From Deltaproteobacteria bacterium (lineage in GTDB: Bacteria; Myxococcota_C; UBA6777): a DNA stretch of 64,000 nt. A program made the translations under genes and the position numbers. The notes beneath the pieces were generated by a model, which worked only from the letters and a program-made list of their open reading frames with translations, searched no databases and was not told the DNA's origin. Location of the stretch: assembly GCA_006226375.1 (NCBI GenBank), contig SBHC01000040.1, positions 124,001 to 188,000 on the forward strand. Direction: 5' to 3'. Below, piece by piece: positions 18,182-26,612 of the stretch (positions are counted from its first letter, which is position 1; each line of letters starts with the position of its first letter).

Positions 18182-19270
18182 ATGACCTCCCCAACTTTTC
18201 TTCTTCGAGTGATGGTTTGTCTGTTGTGTTTGGCGTCCCCAAACGCTTTGTCTCTTGTGGGGGCATCGGGCGGGGTCTCTTTTGCTGCAACGAATGTCGA
18301 TGACCCGTTGTTGAAAGAAGCCGAGCGTCTCTTCTTGGAAGGACAAACTCTTGCAAGAAAAGCCAGATACAAGGACGCCTTGGCGAAGTTCCTTGCTTCG
18401 TACCGGATTGTTCCTTCCAAAACGACGAGCCGACACCAGAAAATCCGCAGCACACTGTTGTTTTTGATTGGTCGCACGTACCAACTTCAGAAACAATTTG
18501 CTGACGCTGGGTTGTACTACCGCAAGTATCTCAAGGTTGGGAAGCGGAAGCGATTTCGAACCCTGGCCCAACGCTTCCTCAAAAAGCTTTGGCCTTACCT
18601 GAAAGCAACGCTGCAAGTACAAGCGGCAGAAGGACAGAGCACCGAAGGGCTCTCTTGTCAGCTGCAAGAACCCAGGGGCTCCTTCGAGCTGGCTCTCCCA
18701 GGAAACAAAGAAGTTGAGGCCGGTGAAATTGTTGTTTCTTGCTCCATGACCGGCTTTCTTCCGTATCGTCGAAAGCTAAACATAGCAGCAGGACAAACCC
18801 AAACGTTGCTGATTAAACTTTCTCCTGCTCCAACGCAGCGACCGAACCCTCCCACCACAGGAGGCCCTCGTGATTTGCGCTGGGTCGCCTTTCTTGTTGG
18901 AGGCTTGGGGTTGGCCACTGTCGGTGTTGGAGGGGTGTTTGGTGGGTTGTCTTTGGCCGCTCGTTCGTCGGGCGAAGAAGCGATTCTTCAAGCGGAGCAG
19001 TCTGGGCTTGCGACAGACACTCGGAAGGTTCTTGCTGCTGACCAGGAAGCCCAACAACATGCAACCACCGCGAACGTCATGTTTGCTGTCGGTGGGGGGG
19101 TAGCAATTGTTGGTGTGATCCTGTATTTTGTGTTGAGGCCCCGGAAGCCATCTCCCCGAACCCAAAGCCGTTCTTCTGGGGCGAAGGTATGTATGAACTG
19201 CAGGATGCATTCTGATGAGACATGGTCGTTTTCGTCGTCTTCTGATTTCTCCATTGTTGTCTCTCCCTGA
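18182..19270 (+). CDS. Exported TPR/PEGA protein with two C-terminal TM helices
   Basis: The 362-residue protein has a signal peptide (to about residue 36), a helical TPR-like region (about 40-130, with LFLEGQTLARKARYKDALAK), a PEGA-like beta segment (about 140-215) and two hydrophobic helices at about 228-255 and 290-316 separated by a helical linker. This layout matches the product of 49890-51002, which also lies next to a zinc-ribbon kinase gene. Here it follows the kinase gene by 233 bases. Its 3' end overlaps the next gene by 56 bases. A role as an envelope partner of the kinase is an inference from the repeated gene pairing. Confidence 0.85.
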   Translation: MTSPTFLLRVMVCLLCLASPNALSLVGASGGVSFAATNVDDPLLKEAERLFLEGQTLARKARYKDALAKFLASYRIVPSKTTSRHQKIRSTLLFLIGRTYQLQKQFADAGLYYRKYLKVGKRKRFRTLAQRFLKKLWPYLKATLQVQAAEGQSTEGLSCQLQEPRGSFELALPGNKEVEAGEIVVSCSMTGFLPYRRKLNIAAGQTQTLLIKLSPAPTQRPNPPTTGGPRDLRWVAFLVGGLGLATVGVGGVFGGLSLAARSSGEEAILQAEQSGLATDTRKVLAADQEAQQHATTANVMFAVGGGVAIVGVILYFVLRPRKPSPRTQSRSSGAKVCMNCRMHSDETWSFSSSSDFSIVVSP

Positions 19271-21464
19271 GCGAATCACTCCTCTCTCTCGGTCACGTGT
19301 TCTGGCCATCGCTCTTTGCTCACTTACGCTGCTTCTGGGAGCCTGTGTCCACAACCCTTTGTCTGTGTTTGGTCTTCGCTGTGAGTCCGCTGCAGATTGC
19401 GGGGATGGACTCATTTGCTACAAGAACTTCTGCCGAGAAGAACCCACCGATCCGCCTGGGTGCAAGAAGAACGCTCACTGCCCAGCCTGTATGCAGTGCA
19501 ATGTCGACAAGCAGGTGTGTGAAACCCAAACCTGCGGCTCTGATGCTGACTGTGCTGGCTGCACCAACGGCTACTGTGATTTGAAAGCAGGGGGCGTCTG
19601 CAAAACGGGTGAGAAGCCACCGAAACCCTGTCAGTCTGGGGATGATTGCGAAACGAAGCTTTGTATCAGTGGTCGGTGTCTGTCTTGCAAAGAAGACCGT
19701 GATTGTGCCTCCAAGCTTTGCGTCAATGGGACCTGCACAGCCTGCACAGGCGACGAAACTTGTCGAAACGGCTTGCTCTGCAAAAACGGTGTTTGTCTAC
19801 CTTGTGACAACAACGACGAGTGCACCTCCAAGCTCTGCGTGGATGGCTCCTGCAAACCTTGCGCTCAGAACGATGACTGTGGTGATGGCCGACTTTGCAA
19901 AGAAAAGATCTGTGCGCCTTGTTCTGACAACAGCGAATGCCCCTCGTTCTTGTGTGTGAGTGGAGCCTGCAAGTCCTGTTCGAGCAACGCGGACTGTGGA
20001 ACGGGTGATTGCGCCGAAGGACGATGTTCTGCGCCATGCAGCGTCAACAAAGATTGTCCCTCCAACCTTTGCAAAAACAGCCGATGTGTTGCGTGCCAAG
20101 AAGCCGAAGATTGCGTGGACTCCTTCCGCTGCATTGACGGTCGTTGTGCGAGTCCCTGTCGGTCGACTGCAGACTGTCTGACAGGTCGCTTTTGCGTCTC
20201 AGGCAAATGCCAGCTTCCCTCGGAAGGCGAGATTTGTTCTCCCTTGGTGGGTTGTTCCAAACCCCTAAGCTGCATCAATGAGTCGGGTTCGACTCGTTGT
20301 CGTCAAACTTGCAATCCTGTTGCTGCTTCCAACAACTGCCCTTCGGGCCAGCTTTGTGCGTACCAACCTTCGGACGAAGAGGGCGATAACGGTATTTGCA
20401 AGCTCAGCAACAATGGCGTCAAGCTTGGGCAACCTTGTGATGAGCAAACGAAGAATTGCGAAGTCAACTTGTTCTGCAAGTCGGATGGAAAAGACAAGCT
20501 CTGCCGTCGGCTTTGCAATACTGGAGCGCCGCAGAGTTGTGGAGACAAAGAGATCTGTGTTCTGCTTGACCCCCAACGACCGGGTGTTGGCGTCTGTTTG
20601 CCTCCCATTTGCAAAGGGATGACGGGTAACTGTCCGATTGGTGCCCAATGTTACAAAGACGCTTGTCGTATAAGCTGTGACCCAACAAAGCAAAGCACAG
20701 GTTGTTCTGATTCCACGTTCTGTTTGGGGCTCTCGGCTCAAGAGGGTGGCGGTGGGGTTTGCCTCGACAAACAGTGCGACGGTGGAAAAGGAACCTGCAA
20801 CGTAAGCAACTATTGCAAAGACTTCCAATGCAAGCCTGTGACCCCACCAGCCAAGACGTGTTCATCCCATCTTGACTGCAAGTCCACCGAAGTTTGTGTC
20901 TCTACCTCGTCAACCTCTACGACAGGGGCGTGCCGAGCCAAATGTGACTTCAAGAAAACCGGCGCGTGTTCAGGCTTGACCGAACATGTCTGTGTACCTC
21001 TCTCGCGTCAGTACAACAACATCACCGCTTATTGCATGCCCCGACGAGGCGGGGTTGATACAGGCAAAGCTTGCGCTGCTGGCGTTCAGCTATGCGAACG
21101 AACTCAGTTCTGCTTGCCTATCACAAGCAAGAGGGCTTCTTGTTACCCTCTCTGCACCACTGCGGTCTCTAGCCCCTCCCCAGATGCACAATGTCCCACA
21201 GACTATCGCTGTCTTCTTCGATTGAGGGATTCTTCCCTCGGTGTCTGTATCAAGTCCGCAACTCTCCGAGTCGGAGATGAATGTGGACCAGACTTTGGTC
21301 TCTGTCCCTCCGGCAGCGACTGCTTTATCGACGATGCGACTGACAAGGCATTTTGCCGCAAAACATGCCTCTCCAACGCCAGCTGCGATAGCAACCAAGA
21401 ATGCAAATCCCTCAAGAAAGCTATCTTCAACGCTGCTGCTTCTGGATGTGTTGCCAAACCTTAA
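19215..21464 (+). CDS. Large cysteine-rich lipoprotein with Dickkopf/CRIM-like repeats
   Basis: The predicted protein is 749 residues and very rich in cysteine. A signal peptide ends with the lipobox LGAC (C44), so it is a lipoprotein. The remainder is built from about twenty short Cys repeats of the form CxxxxDCxxxLCVxGxCxxC, for example ADCGDGLICYKNFC and NDECTSKLCVDGSC, followed by longer Cys modules after about residue 330. Such repeats are common in myxobacterial surface proteins and form disulfide-stabilised rods. ATG 19215 overlaps the preceding gene by 56 bases; a TTG at 19254 would give a shorter signal peptide without this overlap. The likely place is the outer membrane surface or periplasm; function is unknown. 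Confidence 0.88.
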   Translation: MRHGRFRRLLISPLLSLPERITPLSRSRVLAIALCSLTLLLGACVHNPLSVFGLRCESAADCGDGLICYKNFCREEPTDPPGCKKNAHCPACMQCNVDKQVCETQTCGSDADCAGCTNGYCDLKAGGVCKTGEKPPKPCQSGDDCETKLCISGRCLSCKEDRDCASKLCVNGTCTACTGDETCRNGLLCKNGVCLPCDNNDECTSKLCVDGSCKPCAQNDDCGDGRLCKEKICAPCSDNSECPSFLCVSGACKSCSSNADCGTGDCAEGRCSAPCSVNKDCPSNLCKNSRCVACQEAEDCVDSFRCIDGRCASPCRSTADCLTGRFCVSGKCQLPSEGEICSPLVGCSKPLSCINESGSTRCRQTCNPVAASNNCPSGQLCAYQPSDEEGDNGICKLSNNGVKLGQPCDEQTKNCEVNLFCKSDGKDKLCRRLCNTGAPQSCGDKEICVLLDPQRPGVGVCLPPICKGMTGNCPIGAQCYKDACRISCDPTKQSTGCSDSTFCLGLSAQEGGGGVCLDKQCDGGKGTCNVSNYCKDFQCKPVTPPAKTCSSHLDCKSTEVCVSTSSTSTTGACRAKCDFKKTGACSGLTEHVCVPLSRQYNNITAYCMPRRGGVDTGKACAAGVQLCERTQFCLPITSKRASCYPLCTTAVSSPSPDAQCPTDYRCLLRLRDSSLGVCIKSATLRVGDECGPDFGLCPSGSDCFIDDATDKAFCRKTCLSNASCDSNQECKSLKKAIFNAAASGCVAKP

Positions 21465-21481
21465 GACGGTTTAAAATACTC

Positions 21482-21509
21482 TTCCAGGCTGGAACTTTTT
21501 CCAAAAAGT
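21482..21509 (+). terminator. Candidate terminator after the Cys-rich lipoprotein gene
   Basis: TTCCA (21482-21486) pairs with TGGAA (21490-21494) and is followed by CTTTTT. An alternative hairpin pairs ACTTTTT (21494-21500) with AAAAAGT (21503-21509). It lies 18 bases after the stop at 21464. Confidence 0.45.
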
Positions 21510-21674
21510 CTGAGTTGTGTTTCTCTTTGCATTCCAAACCTATAGGGTTTATCCAGCCTTCTGAAGCGAGAACTCTCTCTCCAATCTGTGCATACCCTTC
21601 CCGAAACTTCCTTCGTCCTTCTCCTTGTACATACTTTTCTGAGGTTTCTCAGGTTTTCGGGGTTTTGAGGCTTT

Positions 21675-21822
21675 CCTGAGAATTTATTCTCAGGATAAGG
21701 AAATCCATTCAAGGATGAAGAATCTATCCTCAGGTTAAGGAAAGCCATTTCCTAAGAGAAGGAAAGCCATTTCCTAAGAGAAGGAAAGCCATTCTCTAAG
21801 AGAAGGAAAGCCATTCTTAGAG
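21675..21822. repeat. Hairpin followed by four near-identical 22-base tandem repeats
   Basis: A perfect hairpin, CCTGAGAA (21675-21682) and TTCTCAGG (21687-21694), is followed by tandem units starting at 21737, 21759, 21781 and 21803. The first two are identical 22-mers of the form AAGGAAAGCCATTTCC plus TAAGAG; the third differs in the middle and the fourth is 20 bases. A degenerate unit begins at 21697. Each full unit contains GGAAA/TTTCC around GCCA, so each can fold alone. The array lies in the 502-base gap (21465-21966) between converging genes, which otherwise holds no supported gene. Confidence 0.8.
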
Positions 21823-21966
21823 CATCACATCTTCAACCTAAAGAAATCAATCTTCAGGTGAAAGGAGTGAAGTGAGTTGAAGTTGGAAAATGAAGGAATG
21901 GAAGAGAGAAGGTTTTGTTCACGGGGGAGGTGATTCCGCGCGAACTAGGGGGGGGAACTGGGGGAG

Positions 21967-24900
21967 TTAGCGGCGACGACGGCCTCGGCGGGCTTTCTTC
22001 ATCATCTCTGCCATCTTTTCACGGACGCGTTGTTCGTAGATCTTACCCCAAGCGATGAGACCTTTTTCCTTGACGGTTTTGGCGTCTTCTTGGAGTTCTT
22101 CAACCACTTTGTCATCAACGATGGATTCTTTGTGGTTTTTCAGAACTTTCGCGATGAGTTCAACGGTCTTGACGAGTTCTTTCTTCTCGTACTTGTCAGC
22201 TTTCTTCTTCTTGGTGGTCTTCAACTTGAGGTAGGGACCACGAAGTGTGATGTCAGCTTGTTGACGGAAGAACTTGGCGACTTCTTCGCCTGCTTCTTTG
22301 CGCTTCTTGCGACGAATACGCTTCCAGGTCTTGCGCTTCTTGAGTTCTTCAGCTCCGTAGCTTTTGAACGCGATAGCACGAGCAAGACGGGTGTAAGCCT
22401 TGTTTGCACCAGCGTAGTCGAGGTCACGGAGGTAACCTTTACCAGCGATGGTGTAGTGACCGGTACTGTCAGCGTAGCTGCCGTTGGTGAAGTAGATGTC
22501 ACCTGTGAACAGGCGGGGTTCCACTGCACCGGGGCGGGTTTGCATGGAAGCTTGGAAGAAAGCACCGGCGGACTCGAAGTAGACTTCGCGAAGGTCGCCG
22601 ACCTTGAGTTCCATCTTCTTTTTGCGGAGACGCTTGCCACGACCTTCTTTGAGTTCTTCAAGGAACTTCTTGTACTCAGCCTTGATCTCTTCGTTGTCTT
22701 TCTTTTTGACAACGCGATCGTCAATCTTCTTGAAGATCTTGTCGAGATACTTGGTGAACTGCTTGTGGAGGCCTTCGTAGTCGTCTTTCTTCCAGTTTTT
22801 GTCTTTGGGAACGCCCGCGGCACGGTTCATCCAAAGCTTACCCATGGCAAGGTTGCTTTCGTAGTGGTCGCCGTAGTAGGGGGCTTTTTGATCGTCGAGA
22901 GCCTTTTTCCAGGTCTCTTCCGCTGCCTTCTGGTCACCTTTGTTGTACTGGAGTCGTCCAAGCAGGTACAGGTAGTCGGAGTGGTCTTTGAAGGCTTTCT
23001 TCATCAGGTCGAGGACTTCTTCAGCACGTTTGGATTGGCTGGGTTTTTCCTCGGCGTCATCATCATCGCCGCTCTTCTTGGTCGCGTTCAAGAGAGTTTC
23101 AGCCGCTTCGTAGTAGGGCTGCATCAGAAGAGGATCAGCTTGGATGGCCTTCTTGACGCGAGCCATACCATCGTCCCACTTCTCCAACTTGAACAAGATG
23201 ATTCCGTACAAGCTTTGGATGTAAGCTTCGTAGGGAGCCAGCTTTCCGGCTTTCTCAATGCTTTCAAGAGCTTCTTTGTAATCACCGCGATAGTAGGAAC
23301 CTTTCGCTTGAGCGTAGTGGTACCAACCTTCGATGTGTGGAGACAAGTTGCCAATTTTCTTGACCTTCTCCATCTTTTCTTCGAGCTCGCGGATCATCTT
23401 AAAGCCAACGCTCATGCCCACGCCTGCGTCCAATACGCTGATGGCATCGCCGATGGGAGCCAACAGGTAGTAGGGGCTAGCAGCCATTTTCTTTTGGATG
23501 GCGCTGTGGAATGGACAGTTGGAGAGTTGGTCAGAGCGAAGTGCTGCAACAAACGCTTCGGTCAACAGGTCCATCGTGCCCAACTGGAGGCCCGGAGGAG
23601 CAGAGTTGCCGATGATCAGAGGGGGGTCAATCCAGCAGTATTCGTTCTTCTGCTTGTCAGGAGCTGACAACGTTCCTTTGACCAAGTTGACGTTCTGCTT
23701 GGCTTGTTCTGTTGCCTTCGCGAACTGCGTGTGAGCCGCAGCAAATTCACGCTGACGAAGGTGGTAGTAGCCAAGGCGCCAGCGGTAGAACACGCTGTCC
23801 CAACCGACTTCAGCCGCACGCTTGAATTGTGCTTTGGCGTATCGGTTTTTGCCGAGGCTTTCGTACACAAGGCCGTGGACCCAGTTCAAACGAACGTGGA
23901 TGGGAAGCTCAAGCTTGTACTTCTTGAGGTACGCGTCGAGATCTTTGAGCTTGCCTTCGGCTTGCGCGCGGTTGCCTTTGCGAATCATTTCCTGGGCAGC
24001 TTCGTATTCGGAAGCCACGAGCAGGGCGTGGTATTCGGGCAGGATGGCCAGGAGGCTTTTCGGGCCTTTGCGCTGGACTTCAGCAAACAACTTCTTGAAT
24101 GCGTCCAGGTTCGCCTGGGTACGCTCGTGACGCTGGTAGAGAGCGTAGTGAGTCTCTGCCAGGTGAATCATCGAGAAGGGATCGTTGGGATTGAGCTTCT
24201 TGCGAACAATCTCGTACACACCTTTGGCGCGCTTAAGGCCTTTGAAGGTGTCGAGTTGCTGCTGGCTACGACCGAGGAAGATCATGCCGTGCAAGCGCTT
24301 TTCTTCAATCGAAACGCCAGCCAAGTAGGAGATAACACCCAAGGCGATGGCGAGGATGATGAAGATGTCGCGGAAGGTCTTGAGCAAGCTATCGGTGCGT
24401 GGGGCGGTGAAGTCGGTGTCGACGTTCACATAGAAGGGACCTTCACCCGTGGGTTGGTCCTGCACCTCAATGTTCAAGCTTTTGAGCAACATCCGAGCCT
24501 GGGGGTGGCTGGGATTGAGCGCGTGGGCTTGCTGGAGAGCCTGGATGGCTTCTTGCAAGTCATCGCGTTCGAGTGCGATTTCACCCTTGAGACGGAATCC
24601 TTCCCAAGCGTTGGGATTGGATCGAACAATGCCATCGACCTCATCAGCGGCGCGCTTGAGGTAGTTGCGCTTGATAGCCGAAGCGTCAAAGTACGCTTTG
24701 GCGAGGAGCAAACGTCCGTTCAGGCTATCATCACCCTTCAAGCCCTTTTGGGCTACGGCAATTGCTTTAAAGGGGAAACCGCGGCGCAGATATGCTTCCC
24801 CGAGTGGAATGTAGACCTGTGGAGAGGCATCAGTTTTGAACTGGCGCTCAAGCTCATCTACGTCTACCATGTGCAGCGCACCTGTAGGGTCTGCAGCCAT
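21967..24900 (-). CDS. Large TPR-repeat membrane-anchored protein
   Basis: The 977-residue protein has cytoplasmic N-terminal TPR units (about 15-140, for example VYIPLGEAYLRRGFPFKAIAVAQKGL-type helices), one TM helix at about 179-196, and a long external part with many further TPR-like helix pairs (for example AKAQFKRAAEVGWDSVFYRW and YHYAQAKGSYYRGDYKEALE). The final third is very rich in Lys/Glu and the C-terminus ends in a basic cluster (KKARRGRRRR). ATG 24900 is preceded by GGAGG at 7 bases. TPR arrays bind other proteins; no enzyme motif is visible. The role could be scaffolding of an envelope complex, but this is an inference. Confidence 0.9.
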   Translation of the reverse strand: MAADPTGALHMVDVDELERQFKTDASPQVYIPLGEAYLRRGFPFKAIAVAQKGLKGDDSLNGRLLLAKAYFDASAIKRNYLKRAADEVDGIVRSNPNAWEGFRLKGEIALERDDLQEAIQALQQAHALNPSHPQARMLLKSLNIEVQDQPTGEGPFYVNVDTDFTAPRTDSLLKTFRDIFIILAIALGVISYLAGVSIEEKRLHGMIFLGRSQQQLDTFKGLKRAKGVYEIVRKKLNPNDPFSMIHLAETHYALYQRHERTQANLDAFKKLFAEVQRKGPKSLLAILPEYHALLVASEYEAAQEMIRKGNRAQAEGKLKDLDAYLKKYKLELPIHVRLNWVHGLVYESLGKNRYAKAQFKRAAEVGWDSVFYRWRLGYYHLRQREFAAAHTQFAKATEQAKQNVNLVKGTLSAPDKQKNEYCWIDPPLIIGNSAPPGLQLGTMDLLTEAFVAALRSDQLSNCPFHSAIQKKMAASPYYLLAPIGDAISVLDAGVGMSVGFKMIRELEEKMEKVKKIGNLSPHIEGWYHYAQAKGSYYRGDYKEALESIEKAGKLAPYEAYIQSLYGIILFKLEKWDDGMARVKKAIQADPLLMQPYYEAAETLLNATKKSGDDDDAEEKPSQSKRAEEVLDLMKKAFKDHSDYLYLLGRLQYNKGDQKAAEETWKKALDDQKAPYYGDHYESNLAMGKLWMNRAAGVPKDKNWKKDDYEGLHKQFTKYLDKIFKKIDDRVVKKKDNEEIKAEYKKFLEELKEGRGKRLRKKKMELKVGDLREVYFESAGAFFQASMQTRPGAVEPRLFTGDIYFTNGSYADSTGHYTIAGKGYLRDLDYAGANKAYTRLARAIAFKSYGAEELKKRKTWKRIRRKKRKEAGEEVAKFFRQQADITLRGPYLKLKTTKKKKADKYEKKELVKTVELIAKVLKNHKESIVDDKVVEELQEDAKTVKEKGLIAWGKIYEQRVREKMAEMMKKARRGRRRR

Positions 24901-25408
24901 GTCGATTCCTCCAACTCTCTTGGGTTGTCTTCCATTAAATACATCACACCCTCAGTTCAGAATCCGATGGACCTTAGGGGTGGGGCTGATGTCGAGAGGC
25001 AGCCGGATTACTCGGCCGTAAAAGTTTTCTTCCTATAGCAGAGTCAAACATGAGTGTCAAGCGATGGGTTGACCCCAAATGGGGTTTGCGCTAAGGTCCG
25101 CCCGTGTCCAAATTGAGCTTGAAACAAGGCGTCTTGTTTGGACCTGAGGCCCTCCATCTTTCTCCTTGCTCGAACAGGCTTTTTGTTGTAGACCGATGCC
25201 TCCTTGGCGACCCACTCTCTCTTGTGTAAGGTCAACGCCAAAGTCAAAAGGTTTCCAAAAAGTTGACGGTCTCCTTTTCCAATGGTTCAAGTTTGAAGCG
25301 AAATCGGCTTCACTCCTCAAAAAACGAGTGAGAGGCCTTTCCTTCGCAAGGTTTTTGCGTAAAGCTGCATCTGCAAGCTTTTGTCCGTTGTTCTCTTGTG
25401 AGGTTTTG
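24901..25408. other. Divergent intergenic region, 508 bases
   Basis: The region separates the TPR gene (minus) from the surA-like gene (plus). An open frame in the surA reading frame extends back to 25166, but its translation is not protein-like and a strong ribosome-binding site marks the true start at 25409. A hairpin, ACCCC (25072-25076) with GGGGT (25081-25085), is present. No other element is supported. Confidence 0.5.
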
Positions 25409-26482
25409 ATGAAACTGCAATCTTTCGTACAAACAACCCGCAACCTCTTGCTGCGATGCATTCTTGTGGCCCTTTGTCTGAGCGTTCTTTCGCCTCAGGC
25501 GTGGGCTGGCAAACGCATTGTCGTGGAACGCATTGTCGCAGTCGTCAACAATGAGATTGTCCTGTGGTCTGACTGGAAGCAGCGATTTGCGGCTCTGCAA
25601 GAGCGCGCGCTGCAAGGCATCATTGACGATGCGGCCAAGAGAAAGCGACTCATCCTGCTTCGAGATGAAGTCCTTCAAAAGATGATTGACGACATCCTGT
25701 TGGATCAGGTCGCTCGGAAGCTGCAAGTGAACGTGACGAGCAAGGAGGTAGACGCTGCCATTCTCGATACCCAGAGACGGTACAAGCTCACCCCTGAGCA
25801 GTTTCGTGAGGCGCAGAAACAACAAGGCTTTACCGATACAACCTACAGAGCCATGGTCAGTCGAGAGCTGCGAAAGCTTCGTCTCCTTCGTCGTGTACTG
25901 CGCGACAAAGTTAATGTAAGCGAGCAAGACGAACGAGCTTTTTACCGGCGCATGATTCAAGATGTTAACGCTGGACCCACGGAGTATCTTGTTCGGCACA
26001 TCCAAATTAATGTCCCGATGAAGGCCCCTGCGGCTGATACAAAGAAGCTGCGAGCGAGAGCTGAAGCCCTTCTCAAAGATGTAACGGCCAAAGTGTACAG
26101 TGGGAAAAAAGTGACCTTCGCTTCCTTGGCGAAGAAGTTCTCCCAAGAAGGTGTGGCATCGCAATCCGGTGGTTCGTTGGGATGGCACAAGACCAAGTTT
26201 GACGACGACGAAGAAGAAACGCTCCACACCAACCTGATGAAAGCTCTGCGTCAGACCAAGGTTGGCAAGATCTATCCTCGCTTGGTTCGGACTCCTCTTG
26301 GGTTCCACATCTTGTACGTGCAAGAGCAGCGCTCTTCGGGCGTTCTTCCTTTTGATAAGGCCCGTCCCAATATCCAGAAGATCCTTCGGAAGCAAGCGTT
26401 TGAGAAAGCTTACACGCAGTACATGAAGGAAATCCGCAAGAAGGCAGTGGTTGTCAAACGACTTCCACCAGTCTCTTCATAA
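25409..26482 (+). CDS. surA: Periplasmic SurA-like parvulin peptidyl-prolyl isomerase/chaperone
   Basis: The 357-residue protein helps fold outer-membrane proteins in the periplasm if it acts like SurA. A signal peptide (1 to about 34, ending AWA) leads to a SurA_N-type helical domain with RIVAVVNNEIVLWSDWKQR. One parvulin (PPIC) domain follows at about 195-310, with YLVRHIQINV, FASLAKKFSQEGVASQSGGS and TPLGFHILYV. E. coli SurA has two such domains; a single one is common outside gammaproteobacteria. ATG 25409 is supported by GTGAGG 5 bases upstream. pdxA follows after 130 bases, reproducing the surA-pdxA order known from enterobacteria. Confidence 0.88.
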   Translation: MKLQSFVQTTRNLLLRCILVALCLSVLSPQAWAGKRIVVERIVAVVNNEIVLWSDWKQRFAALQERALQGIIDDAAKRKRLILLRDEVLQKMIDDILLDQVARKLQVNVTSKEVDAAILDTQRRYKLTPEQFREAQKQQGFTDTTYRAMVSRELRKLRLLRRVLRDKVNVSEQDERAFYRRMIQDVNAGPTEYLVRHIQINVPMKAPAADTKKLRARAEALLKDVTAKVYSGKKVTFASLAKKFSQEGVASQSGGSLGWHKTKFDDDEEETLHTNLMKALRQTKVGKIYPRLVRTPLGFHILYVQEQRSSGVLPFDKARPNIQKILRKQAFEKAYTQYMKEIRKKAVVVKRLPPVSS

Positions 26483-26612
26483 CCCAACTTGTTCTGATGT
26501 TCCCATCCTGCCTCTCCTCTCCGCTGTGTCTCTGAACCCACACGTTCTCTTTCACATTCCATTGGGGTGAGCGCCAGGCTGGAAGTCCTTTCGAAAACCA
26601 GGGGGATTCAAT

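Noticed and set aside
17370-18667. Overlapping minus-strand frames of over 330 codons opposite the kinase tail and the TPR/PEGA gene.
   Set aside because: They cross two real genes and an intergenic gap, and have no domain or ribosome-binding site.
21737-21822. The tandem 22-mers as a CRISPR array.
   Set aside because: The units are directly adjacent with no unique spacers, and no cas gene is near.
22030-25038. Two long frames (22030-23667 and 23704-25038) opposite the TPR gene.
   Set aside because: The minus-strand TPR protein has repeats, a TM helix and a GGAGG site; the plus frames have antisense-like composition.
25166-25408. An N-terminal extension of the surA-like gene to 25166.
   Set aside because: The extension is not signal-like, and a Shine-Dalgarno site followed by a typical signal peptide begins at 25409.
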